DNA from: an uncultured Rubripirellula sp.
Lineage (GTDB): Bacteria > Planctomycetota > Planctomycetia > Pirellulales > Pirellulaceae
DNA length: 64,000 nt
Direction: 5' to 3'
NCBI GenBank assembly: GCA_938075415.1
Contig: CALJHC010000001.1
Coordinates: forward strand, 1-64,000
Shown here piece by piece: positions 1 to 7,284 of this stretch. The notes below the pieces were generated by a model. It worked only from the letters and a program-made list of their open reading frames with translations. It did not search any database and was not told the origin of the DNA. The position numbers and the translations under genes are program-made. How positions within the stretch are numbered: position 1 is the stretch's first letter; each line of letters starts with the position of its first letter.

Positions 1-80
1 CAGTTCCATCGCTGGCGTGTACGGAAGTTGCCGCGATTGAATTGTCAAGCTTGTTCCAAAAGCTGAACAAACTGATGTAG
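1..80 (+). CDS. C-terminal end of an unidentified protein (partial)
   Basis: Reading from base 3, this frame is open to a TAG at 78-80 and gives about 25 residues ending ELSSLFQKLNKLM. The other two plus frames hit stops earlier. The peptide is amphipathic and plausible as a protein tail, but it is too short to assign to a family. The gene would begin upstream of the window. A chance open frame of this length is quite possible, so confidence is low. Confidence 0.3.
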   Translation, partial: VPSLACTEVAAIELSSLFQKLNKLM

Positions 81-161
81 CTTTGTTCGCAGCAACGGTT
101 TGGAAATTCGTTGGACAGATGTATCAGCAGCTAGCGAAATCGCCGAGGCCACACCGGCCGA

Positions 162-189
162 CTCAACCGGGATCGCTCAACCGGGATCG
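162..189. repeat. 14-bp tandem duplication
   Basis: Two adjacent identical copies of CTCAACCGGGATCG (162-175 and 176-189), followed by the first bases of a third. Intergenic. Confidence 0.85.
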
Positions 190-309
190 CTCAGGCGGAC
201 TCCATCCTCAATGGAGGTCACCCACATGGAGACCATCGCGATAGGACTGACTGATTACCAATTGGCACGATCAGATCTATGCAATCAGACTCCCACAGAC
301 AACTGCCGC

Positions 310-357
310 CAGAACAGTGGCGTGTCAGAACAGTGGCGTGTCAGAACAGTGGCTTGC
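310..357. repeat. 16-bp tandem triplication
   Basis: Three adjacent copies of CAGAACAGTGGCGTGT at 310-325, 326-341 and 342-357. The first two are identical and the third differs at its last bases. Intergenic and unrelated in sequence to the repeat at 162. Confidence 0.85.
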
Positions 358-533
358 CAGAGAGCAAGACCTCAACACCAACTCATTAATGATTCAACTT
401 CACCAAGTTAGCCAAGAGAGCCCATCGATTGACCAAATCTTCGGATTCCAAAAGACACTGTTTTTCACGAGGACCGCACGGAAGAGATCAGCCGCGTCCA
501 ACAAAGGTACAACGGAAAAAAGCAATCACTATC

Positions 534-2042
534 TTAGCGATCCCCCTGTGCCTCTTGCTTCAGCAGGTACTTCGGATACTCCCAGGCGTGCTTCTTGCTT
601 GCTGACTTTGATTTCACCGAACGAACTTCGTTCGTCAATTTGCTTAAATTCCTGGGGTCAAGCAGCGGGTCATTGGTTTCGCGTCGCCACTGACTGAGTC
701 GCCCCGATAAGTCATCGCGTATTTCGACATACTCTGGATGTTCGGCAAGATTGGTCATCTCAAAAGGATCGACCTGGAGGTCATAAAGCTGATACCTTGG
801 CGGACTGCGCATCAATGCGTAGGCCGCCTTGACATTCGGCGGCGCGGCATCAATCACCGCATGGAGATCCAAAGTACCACCGTAGTTTTGACCGTTGTAA
901 TCTCCGTGTAGCTTCTCAATTGTTTTGTCATAATCCGGGTGAATGGTGTCCGGCAGCAAGCTTTCAATGAGCTTGTAACGATCACCGCGAACACTACGCT
1001 GCGGGAAGTAATTCGGCGCCGCCGCATGGGTGTGATATTCTGCGAAACAATGAGTGCGCCAACTGACAGATCCGGATCGAAACAATGGCTGAAGCGCAGA
1101 TCCGGGAAGGCCCTCAATCGGTTGAGCACCCGTTGCTAAGATCAAGGTAGGCATCAGATCAAGAGTTGTGACCAAATCATCCCGAACCTGCGGAACAATC
1201 TTTCCCGGCCAGCGAATCAACATGGGAATACCAAGCCCGCCTTCGTAACAGGTTCGCTTGCCACGCAGCATATCCGCGCCGTGGTCGCCGATATAAATAA
1301 CAATGGTGTCATCCGCTTTTCCAGATTCATCAAGAACCTGCAGCAGGTTGCCTATCAATGAATCCAAACGCGAAATGCAGTTGTAATAGTCCGCCACCAT
1401 GTCACGAAACTCTGGTGAATCGATACCCATATAGCTCATGACCTGCACGTCACTTTTGGATAGAGGATTCATCGGCAGTCCATCCACTTGGCGGATCCAT
1501 GGATCGTGCGGATCGGGATAATTGACACTCAGAAAGAATGGTGCGTCGTCGGCGTTGATGAATGAACCAGCACTATCTGCATAGTCACCTAAATTTTTTC
1601 GTTGGAAATTCGCACCGGTGATTTCGTGCATGTCAAACGGAAAAGCGGAAGCCGGGTTGATATGCAGTTTTCCAATCAAACCCGTTCGGTATCCCGCTGC
1701 TTTCAAAATGCGGGGTAAATTGGCCGTCTTTTCTCGATACAGTTCAAACCCCCAAGTCGCCAAGCCAATCTGACCGTGTTGATGAGGATACAGACCCGTT
1801 AGAAAACTGGCACGGGATTGGCTGCAACCGGACTGCGGCACGAATGCCCGGTTAAAACGAATCCCTTCTGATCCAAGCCGGTCAAGATGCGGTGTTCTCG
1901 CGTACGGATCGCCATAGCAACCTAACTCAGGGCCGTTGTCCTCGGAAACAATCAGCAGAACATTTGGATGCTGGGCATGTGAGACAGACGCAAATAAAAA
2001 CGTCGTGGTCACCATGACAAAGCAGGCACACAAAGTCTTCAT
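534..2042 (-). CDS. Secreted sulfatase, heparan N-sulfatase (SGSH)-like
   Basis: Predicted arylsulfatase-superfamily enzyme of 502 residues that would hydrolyse sulfate esters or sulfamates of polysaccharides outside the cytoplasm. Residues 1-24 form a signal peptide. The metal-binding acidic pair follows at residues 34-35 (VSEDN), with a GDHG metal motif in the middle. The nucleophile motif at residues 73-77 reads C-S-Q-S-R followed by ASFLTG. The canonical sulfatase signature is C-x-P-x-R, so the proline is glutamine here. The order of motifs resembles N-sulfoglucosamine sulfohydrolases. I chose the ATG at 2042 because it has an AGGAG-type ribosome site and starts the signal peptide; the longer frame to 2102 would run into the tRNA gene. 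Substrate is not predictable from sequence alone. Confidence 0.93.
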   Translation of the reverse strand: MKTLCACFVMVTTTFLFASVSHAQHPNVLLIVSEDNGPELGCYGDPYARTPHLDRLGSEGIRFNRAFVPQSGCSQSRASFLTGLYPHQHGQIGLATWGFELYREKTANLPRILKAAGYRTGLIGKLHINPASAFPFDMHEITGANFQRKNLGDYADSAGSFINADDAPFFLSVNYPDPHDPWIRQVDGLPMNPLSKSDVQVMSYMGIDSPEFRDMVADYYNCISRLDSLIGNLLQVLDESGKADDTIVIYIGDHGADMLRGKRTCYEGGLGIPMLIRWPGKIVPQVRDDLVTTLDLMPTLILATGAQPIEGLPGSALQPLFRSGSVSWRTHCFAEYHTHAAAPNYFPQRSVRGDRYKLIESLLPDTIHPDYDKTIEKLHGDYNGQNYGGTLDLHAVIDAAPPNVKAAYALMRSPPRYQLYDLQVDPFEMTNLAEHPEYVEIRDDLSGRLSQWRRETNDPLLDPRNLSKLTNEVRSVKSKSASKKHAWEYPKYLLKQEAQGDR

Positions 2043-2072
2043 GAAGGCTCTCCTCTTATCGGCCAGACGAAG

Positions 2073-2145
2073 CACCCGCGAGAGGATTCGAACCTCCGAC
2101 ACCCGCTTTAGGAAAGCGGTGCTCTATCCCCTGAGCTACGCGGGC
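2073..2145 (-). tRNA. tRNA-Arg (anticodon CCT)
   Basis: The minus strand folds as a complete cloverleaf of 73 nt. The 7-bp acceptor stem is GCCCGCG with CGCGGGT. The D-arm contains AGCTCAGGGGATAGAGC. The anticodon arm is CCGCT-TTCCTAA-AGCGG, giving anticodon CCT, and the T-arm is GGAGG-TTCGAAT-CCTCT. No CCA tail is encoded. It lies just upstream of the sulfatase start codon on the same strand. Confidence 0.95.
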
Positions 2146-2234
2146 GATGCAGGAAGCTTGGTGCCGGATCCGCTCGATGACGAAAACCGACGAGGCCGCT
2201 CTGCATTGATTGGGAATAAGAATTGCTTGGAAAT

Positions 2235-2262
2235 GAAAAAAGGTAACGGCAAAGCCGCTTTT
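2235..2262 (-). terminator. Possible weak terminator after the small CxxC ORF
   Basis: On the minus strand, an imperfect hairpin (AAGCGGC, loop TTT, GCCGTT) is followed by ACC and a run of six T. It sits immediately after the stop of the 44-residue ORF. The stem is short and has one mismatch. Confidence 0.35.
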
Positions 2263-2265
2263 AGG

Positions 2266-2400
2266 CTAGCTACCTTGATGAGGATGTTGACCACGACCTG
2301 AACCTTCAACCAGCAGTTCAGTGAGCATATCAGCAAGCTCATCTTTCTTGCAAAGCTCGCAAACCAAACCTTTTGGGGTCTCCCCTGCCCATCGAGACAA
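2266..2400 (-). CDS. Possible 44-residue CxxC protein
   Basis: A short frame with a TTG start directly after an in-frame TGA. It encodes a peptide with GLVCELCKKDELADMLTELL, a CxxC pair followed by an amphipathic helix, and ends near GRGQHPHQGS. The composition looks like a real small zinc-binding protein rather than random translation. It sits between the SGNH esterase gene and the tRNA on the same strand and is followed by a T-rich hairpin. The rare start codon and lack of a clear ribosome site keep confidence moderate. I do not recognise a family. Confidence 0.4.
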   Translation of the reverse strand: MSRWAGETPKGLVCELCKKDELADMLTELLVEGSGRGQHPHQGS

Positions 2401-2433
2401 TGGTCAACCCCGTCTTGTTAGATCGGAAATGCT

Positions 2434-3198
2434 TCATTGCTCCAAGTGTTTGACAATCACTTGTGCGCACCACTTCGCCAGCCGCCGACTATTCTCCGGA
2501 CTGTAATGAACATTTGCTTCTTTCGTTGGGACATTCTCAAGTGCATGATCGTAGAGTTGATTGGTTTCAATTCCATGCCCGCTCATCACTCGCTTCGCTA
2601 TCTCGTTATATTTTTTGCTGTCGCCAACCACACGGCCCGACGCTCCTTCTGGAACAGGCGTTGTTTCACACCAGATGATCTTGGCATCGGTTTTCTTTAA
2701 TCGTCTAGCCAAAGCATCTAGATTTTTTGCGTATTGATCAGGTGGGATTTGCTGATGACTACCTTCGGCTTTTGGATTTGCCAAGTTCTGCCCATTGGAT
2801 CCCATGTATTTCAGATCATGAAGTCCATGATTGATTTGTATCAGATCCCAGTTTCGATCCCCAAGCCAGGCATCAATATTTTCCAGCCCTCGATTCGACG
2901 GACCGCAATTCGTCTTGGGACGGTAAACGTTAGCGATCCCCGCTAGCGACTCACGCAGCGGTACCATGTAGCCGATGGAGATCGAGTCACCAATGATCAG
3001 GATATTAGGTAGCTTTGGATCTGCATTCTTTGGATCCTGAAAAGCTGGATTCACCTGTTTCTTCGCAACTTCCAGCGGCGCAGTCTGGACCTTCACCTCC
3101 CGTTGCTTCAAGTCCTGCACTCGCTGCCCAACAACTTCTGCATTGGGTGTCATGCCCAGCAGTGCAATCAATAAGGCGGTCATGTTTAACTTTGTCAT
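2434..3198 (-). CDS. Secreted SGNH/GDSL-type hydrolase
   Basis: A 254-residue protein with an N-terminal signal sequence (MTKLNMTALLIALLGM) and an SGNH-hydrolase fold. The nucleophile block is IGDSI, with serine at about residue 72. The middle blocks are NCGPSNRG and INHGLHD, and the catalytic histidine is in the final block NVHYSPE. Such enzymes remove acyl groups from sugars or other esters, here presumably in the periplasm. I chose the ATG at 3198 because AGGAAG lies about 10 bp upstream and the signal peptide starts there. The gene is transcribed toward the small CxxC ORF, tRNA-Arg and the sulfatase. The exact ester substrate is unknown. Confidence 0.85.
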   Translation of the reverse strand: MTKLNMTALLIALLGMTPNAEVVGQRVQDLKQREVKVQTAPLEVAKKQVNPAFQDPKNADPKLPNILIIGDSISIGYMVPLRESLAGIANVYRPKTNCGPSNRGLENIDAWLGDRNWDLIQINHGLHDLKYMGSNGQNLANPKAEGSHQQIPPDQYAKNLDALARRLKKTDAKIIWCETTPVPEGASGRVVGDSKKYNEIAKRVMSGHGIETNQLYDHALENVPTKEANVHYSPENSRRLAKWCAQVIVKHLEQ

Positions 3199-4291
3199 TT
3201 CGATCTTCCTACGTGTTGGTGGATTCTTTGAAACATCTTGTTGATTCAAGCGGAGGTTTCTAACTCTCGGCAGCAGGAATCACATTAACATGACTTCCTG
3301 AATGATGGTTTTGAAGACAAATCGTTCACCTTGATCAATTGAACCTTGATTCAATCACCGGCCGGCCGAACTCTGAAAAAGCGACCAAGTCCTTACCTAT
3401 CTGAAATTAGAATACGGCGATGGTCTTGGGAATCGGTGAACGTTGGCCATCAGGCCATCTTATCAGGCTCCATTATCAGTGACCTTTAGATCGAGCGACA
3501 GGTGGATCGTGTGGAGAATTCATGGGGGGGTGTTATTTCCAACCTCCGAGATGCCAACTCAGTCAAGCCTGTCAGGGCAGGGGCGTGTTCTCGCACATTC
3601 AGGATCACGCGGAACGCGTCGGCGGGCACTAGGATTCCAACATCATGGGTCGCAGTTTAATCGTGTTATCATGGATCTTCCACCTGCGTGGTTTTCAAAC
3701 ATCGGTCGCTCCCAATGCGTCGCCGAGTCAATTCCGTGTTGACATTCGCATGACACCTTCCTGCTGCAAGTTACCTTTCTGAACAATTCATCGAGGATAC
3801 ATTATCCATCACACCGCTCTGTTTACCCGAAAGAAGCGGGGCATAGGCTGAATGGTTTCCGGATTGCCATCGGCGTACTATCCTTGACCCTGACCGATAC
3901 CCTGATCATCAGTAACAAAGTCAGCCGATTCATGATTGAGCAAGATGCCTTACCTGTGCCTGGCGATCGTTGCTCGGTTTAAATGAAGAAAGGTGTCAAG
4001 ACACCATGACGCTTCGAGCGAATTTGGCACTCGCCAACCTTTGAGCCGGGTGATGCCGGAGCGTTGATTTGACTATTTTATTTCTTGATTGAGAACGACT
4101 GGAGCGCGGCTTCCTGCAATTTGGATACCAGATCAGTTCGGTTTGAGACCGCCTGCCTGCTCGATGGCTTAACGGCCATTTGAAGTGGCACCGCACTCAA
4201 AAACTCTTGACGAGTCAACGACGAACGGTGAATACCATGAACCTTCACTGCGAATCATTTGCCATATTTTCATTCGAGGCCACTTGATCTG
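3199..4291. other. 1.1-kb gene-free spacer
   Basis: No convincing coding frame on either strand. A short perfect inverted repeat, GGTGTC-AA-GACACC, lies at 3992-4005. I searched by eye for the conserved CTGAGA element of a TPP riboswitch before the thiamine gene and did not find it. Promoters for the divergent neighbours must lie here but are not obvious. Confidence 0.5.
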
Positions 4292-5350
4292 ATGGAAGAA
4301 ATCAACGCCGTTTTCCGAGTGCTGGATGCTTCATCTAATCGAATTGCCGAAGGATTTCGAACGCTGGAAGAGGCGGCGCGTTTCTCGCTCGATGATGCGG
4401 TCTTATCCAGATCACTGAAGTCATTACGACATGATTTATCCAAGGCATTTTCGTTGTTACCGAGAGATGCACTTCTGAGTGCCAGGGACACAGCGGGTGA
4501 TGTGGGTACCGATCTGGAGACAGAGACCGAATACGTTCGCCCCGATATAAGGTCGGTCGTGATATCGGCCAGCGCGCGACTCCAGCAATCTCTTCGTGTT
4601 GCTGAGGAGTACGGTAAAATCATTGAACCTTCATTCGCCAAGCAAGTGGAGCGACTTCGATATCGAACGTACCAAGTGTGCGCCGAACTTGAGTTACGAA
4701 TCACTAGCTCCAAACTTTCCGCAGCGATTCAAAAGGCGGTCCTTTATCTACTGATCGATGGCGGTAAGGACGAGAAGGATTTTGAAGAAAAAATGAAGAG
4801 TCTAGTTGCCAGTGACATCGATGTGCTTCAGTTACGTGATTCATCTTTAAGTGATCGAAGTCTATTGCTGAGAGCAAAACTTGGCGTGCAGATTGCACGA
4901 GAGGCGGGAAAACTTTTTATCGTCAATGACCGAGCCGATCTGGCTGTTGCAGCGAACGCCGATGGCGTGCATGTTGGACAAGAGGAATTACCAGCAACCG
5001 CTGCACGGCAGATTGTCGGTCCTCATCGCCTCGTTGGCGTGTCAACCCATTCCTTGCCGCAAGCGCAGCAGGCGGTCGCTGATGGTGCCGATTACATCGG
5101 ATGTGGTCCCGTCTTTCCGAGCCAGACGAAGCATTTCAATGAGTTTGTGGGAACCGATTTCTTGAAAACCTTGGTGGGCGTCATTTCGTTACCGTGCTTC
5201 GCAATCGGCGGCATCAACGAAACCAATTTATCTCGCGTGATGGAGACCGGCTTTCAGCGAATCGCAGTCGCGGGTGCGATCACAGGTTCGGAGGTTCCCC
5301 AGCAGGCTGCTGAACGAATAAAAAAAGCACTTTTGAAGTCGACAGGTTGA
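4292..5350 (+). CDS. thiE: ThiD2-ThiE fusion, thiamine phosphate synthase
   Basis: A 352-residue fusion. The N-terminal part (about 1-140) matches the ThiD2-type extension of cyanobacterial and planctomycete ThiE, recognisable by SNRIAEGFRTLEEAARF and SARLQQSLRVAEEY; the ThiD2 family is described as an HMP-phosphate kinase. The C-terminal part (about 150-352) is ThiE, joining HMP pyrophosphate and thiazole phosphate into thiamine phosphate. It shows LQLRD, FIVNDRADLA, DGVHVGQ, GCGPVFPSQTK and FAIGGI. I chose the ATG at 4292 rather than a TTG at 4259 because the domain begins there. The fusion would supply two consecutive steps of the pathway. No thiamine riboswitch is visible upstream. Confidence 0.93.
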   Translation: MEEINAVFRVLDASSNRIAEGFRTLEEAARFSLDDAVLSRSLKSLRHDLSKAFSLLPRDALLSARDTAGDVGTDLETETEYVRPDIRSVVISASARLQQSLRVAEEYGKIIEPSFAKQVERLRYRTYQVCAELELRITSSKLSAAIQKAVLYLLIDGGKDEKDFEEKMKSLVASDIDVLQLRDSSLSDRSLLLRAKLGVQIAREAGKLFIVNDRADLAVAANADGVHVGQEELPATAARQIVGPHRLVGVSTHSLPQAQQAVADGADYIGCGPVFPSQTKHFNEFVGTDFLKTLVGVISLPCFAIGGINETNLSRVMETGFQRIAVAGAITGSEVPQQAAERIKKALLKSTG

Positions 5351-5445
5351 TGGGTCAATTCAATAGCAACAACGTTGCGTAGAATTTGCGTTGTCTTGTG
5401 GAACCAATCCCACCCCCCCCTATCTACCCAACACCCCTGCCCAAT

Positions 5446-5486
5446 CGGGCACGCCAATAAACCGGGCACGCCAATAAACCGGGCAC
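5446..5486. repeat. 17-bp tandem repeat, 2.4 copies
   Basis: CGGGCACGCCAATAAAC occurs twice in tandem (5446-5462, 5463-5479), followed by the first seven bases of a third copy. Intergenic, about 95 bp after the thiE stop. Confidence 0.85.
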
Positions 5487-5592
5487 CCCCACTTCAACCG
5501 GAAACCCCTGCAAAAAAGGTTCAACAACTTGCGGCAATGTCGACTTCTGCTTGTGGTGGAAGCTGATGAGAACTTGATTAAATGCGGTGAAT

Positions 5593-5715
5593 ATGAAAGT
5601 CTTGATTCCTTATCAACAAGCAATTTTTTCTTGCAAAGAGGAACAGGAAGCGATTCATCACATCGACCTGATGAGCCTATCACCTGCGCAGCGAATCGTG
5701 GAATCATATGTTTGA
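5593..5715 (+). CDS. Possible 40-residue leader ORF overlapping the CYTH gene
   Basis: An ATG frame of 40 codons follows an in-frame stop at 5575-5577. Its TGA at 5713-5715 overlaps the start of the CYTH gene (ATG at 5708) by eight bases, the arrangement expected for translational coupling. The peptide begins MKVLIPYQQAIFSCKEEQEA and ends SPAQRIVESYV; it reads like protein with charged helices. The upstream ribosome site is weak. I do not recognise a family, and chance cannot be excluded. Confidence 0.4.
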   Translation: MKVLIPYQQAIFSCKEEQEAIHHIDLMSLSPAQRIVESYV

Positions 5716-6259
5716 GATCGAACAGAAGTATGTTGTTGAGCAAATTGACCAACTCATTGCTAAACTTGAGGCTCTGGGAGCGGTAAAACGTGGCCAAGAG
5801 ACTCACGAGGATACTTATTACGCGCACCCCTCTCGCGATTTCCGGGAAACAAAGGAAGCTTTGCGTGTACGCCGTGCCAACGGGATTCCATTGGTTACCT
5901 ACAAGGGACCACGTTTACCGGGTGAGATCAAAGCACGTCGAGAACTGGAATGGAGGCTGGCCCCGGGAGATTCCGATGGGTCAAAAATGTGCGATCTGCT
6001 GAAAAACCTAGGTTTTTCGGAGGTGGCAACGGTTCGAAAGTCTCGCGATTCATTCCAAGTTACTGACTCAAGCCCTCTGATCGTGATTGACCAAGTCGAG
6101 CGATTGGGCTGTTTTGCCGAAATTGAGCGAGTCGTTGATTCGGAGTCTGAAATTGAGACGGCAAGGCGAGCCATCGAAGATTTGGCGATTCAGCTGAAAC
6201 TGAAAAAATCAGAATCTCAAAGCTACTTGGGGATGCTTTTGCAGTTGCCAAACAGCTAA
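5708..6259 (+). CDS. CYTH-domain phosphohydrolase, class IV adenylate cyclase-like
   Basis: A 183-residue protein of the CYTH superfamily (CyaB adenylate cyclases and thiamine triphosphatases). The diagnostic ExExK is at the N-terminus as EIEQK. Further tunnel residues appear in ALRVRR, VTYKGP and RRELEW, and later in VVIDQVERLG-like and CFAEIE segments. The length fits single-domain CyaB-like proteins. These enzymes bind triphosphates with divalent metal inside a beta tunnel. Which triphosphate is used cannot be told, although thiE nearby makes a thiamine triphosphate role worth considering. Its start overlaps a possible small upstream ORF. Confidence 0.85.
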   Translation: MFEIEQKYVVEQIDQLIAKLEALGAVKRGQETHEDTYYAHPSRDFRETKEALRVRRANGIPLVTYKGPRLPGEIKARRELEWRLAPGDSDGSKMCDLLKNLGFSEVATVRKSRDSFQVTDSSPLIVIDQVERLGCFAEIERVVDSESEIETARRAIEDLAIQLKLKKSESQSYLGMLLQLPNS

Positions 6260-6272
6260 CATATCGCGAGGC

Positions 6273-6292
6273 TTCGGCTAACAGCAGCCGAA
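6273..6292 (+). terminator. Hairpin after the CYTH gene
   Basis: Perfect 7-bp stem TTCGGCT-AACAGC-AGCCGAA starting 13 bp after the stop at 6259. No T-run follows, so it may be an RNA-stabilising hairpin rather than an intrinsic terminator. Confidence 0.4.
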
Positions 6293-6387
6293 AGGGCGTG
6301 TACGATTTCGCCGATTTTTTCTGGTGGAGTGGTAGATCTCGCCCAGTTGTTCACGTTTTGATTAACCCACTCCTGAGAGGATTGATA

Positions 6388-6831
6388 ATGATTCGAAAAG
6401 CATTAAGCGGACTCGCCGTCCTTCTTGTCGCCGCCGCGACCGTTGTTGCAGCTGAGGTCAATTTGGAAGGCGTCAAATGTGTTGTAGCACCCAAGGCTGC
6501 TACAGCCAGCAAGGTTGTTGAGTACAAAGGCAGCAAGGTTTATTTCTGCTGCGGTGGTTGCGTTGGAAAGTTCAAGGCTAACACGGCAAAGTTCGCAGAG
6601 AAAGCGAACCATCAACTGGTTGCGACCAAGCAATTCACTCAAAAGGCTTGCCCCTTCAGTGGTGGCGACCTGAACGAGAGCACCGCGGTTAAGTTTGCCG
6701 GCACGAAGGTTGCCTTCTGCTGCAACAACTGCAAAGGAAAGTTTGCCGGCGCCAAAGATGACGCTGCTAAGTTGAAGCTCGCTTTCAGCGACAAAGCGTT
6801 TGCCAAGGGATTCGCGAAAGCAAAGAAGTAG
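6388..6831 (+). CDS. Exported protein with two YHS/TRASH-like cysteine repeats
   Basis: A 147-residue protein with a clear signal peptide (residues 1-22, ending VVAA). Two related repeats follow. The first has CVVAPKAA then YFCCGGCVGKF. The second has CPFSGGDL then AFCCNNCKGKF. Each repeat pairs one upstream cysteine with a CCxxC cluster and a following K-F, like the metal-binding YHS/TRASH domains. A periplasmic metal sensor, chaperone or scavenger role is inferred. I chose the ATG at 6388 because GAGAGGA precedes it and the signal peptide starts there. A strong terminator follows, so it is probably a single-gene transcript. The lysine-rich tail is notable. Confidence 0.8.
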   Translation: MIRKALSGLAVLLVAAATVVAAEVNLEGVKCVVAPKAATASKVVEYKGSKVYFCCGGCVGKFKANTAKFAEKANHQLVATKQFTQKACPFSGGDLNESTAVKFAGTKVAFCCNNCKGKFAGAKDDAAKLKLAFSDKAFAKGFAKAKK

Positions 6832-7284
6832 TTCAATCACCGGCGGATGATTTTGTCGCCAAGATTGAATTGACCCTGTCACCGAAACCGGTGGTTGCTC
6901 AGCACGAGCGGCTGCCGGTTTTGTTTTTCGTACTCTGCTTGGTGAGCGACCAGCAAGCAGGGTCCGCGTAACCTTTCGTTCCATCTGAATCGCTGTGGCA
7001 AACAGAGAGGAATTAGGTGAAAGATTTACGGATTAATTAAGCGACACAAACTCGATCAAAAATCAAGACTTCATTTCGTGCCGAACATGGCAGGATTGGA
7101 TACTTTCGATTGAGAACTTATTTTTGTTCACAAGTCATCTAACTCTCATTTCTGGTCAATCGGCACACCACGTGAACCTGGTCGACACAAAGGTGAAGGG
7201 GATTTAGAGCGGGTGTCGCGTCCCGTGACGATACACTGTTTAATATTGGCTCACTCATCTCAACAACAGCTCTGGTTCAGATTC
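6832..7284. other. Gene-free spacer before the radical SAM gene
   Basis: Holds the terminator at 6886-6928. The remainder is AT-richer, with no convincing coding frame; it presumably contains the promoter of the radical SAM gene. Confidence 0.5.
6886..6928 (+). terminator. Intrinsic terminator of the two-repeat cysteine protein gene
   Basis: Stem AACCGG with CCGGTT at the base, extended inward by GGTTGCT with AGCGGCT using G-U pairs, then TTGTTTTT. Located about 55 bp after the stop at 6831. Confidence 0.75.

Larger units (their letters stand above)
81..533. other. Gene-free spacer with two tandem repeats
   Basis: Only overlapping low-quality ORFs lie here; their predicted peptides change character across the direct repeats and look non-coding. 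The spacer holds a 14-bp duplication at 162-189 and a 16-bp triplication at 310-357. I see no RNA gene or clear terminator. Confidence 0.5.

Noticed and set aside
100..697. Two overlapping plus-strand ORFs at the window start
   Set aside because: They cross tandem repeats, overlap the sulfatase gene on the other strand and encode low-complexity peptides without family resemblance or ribosome sites.
2043..2102. N-terminal extension of the sulfatase
   Set aside because: It would overlap the tRNA-Arg gene, and the ATG at 2042 has a ribosome site and signal peptide.
4150..4291. TPP riboswitch before the thiamine gene
   Set aside because: The conserved CTGAGA and the downstream ACC...CTGATC elements were looked for and not found in the right order.
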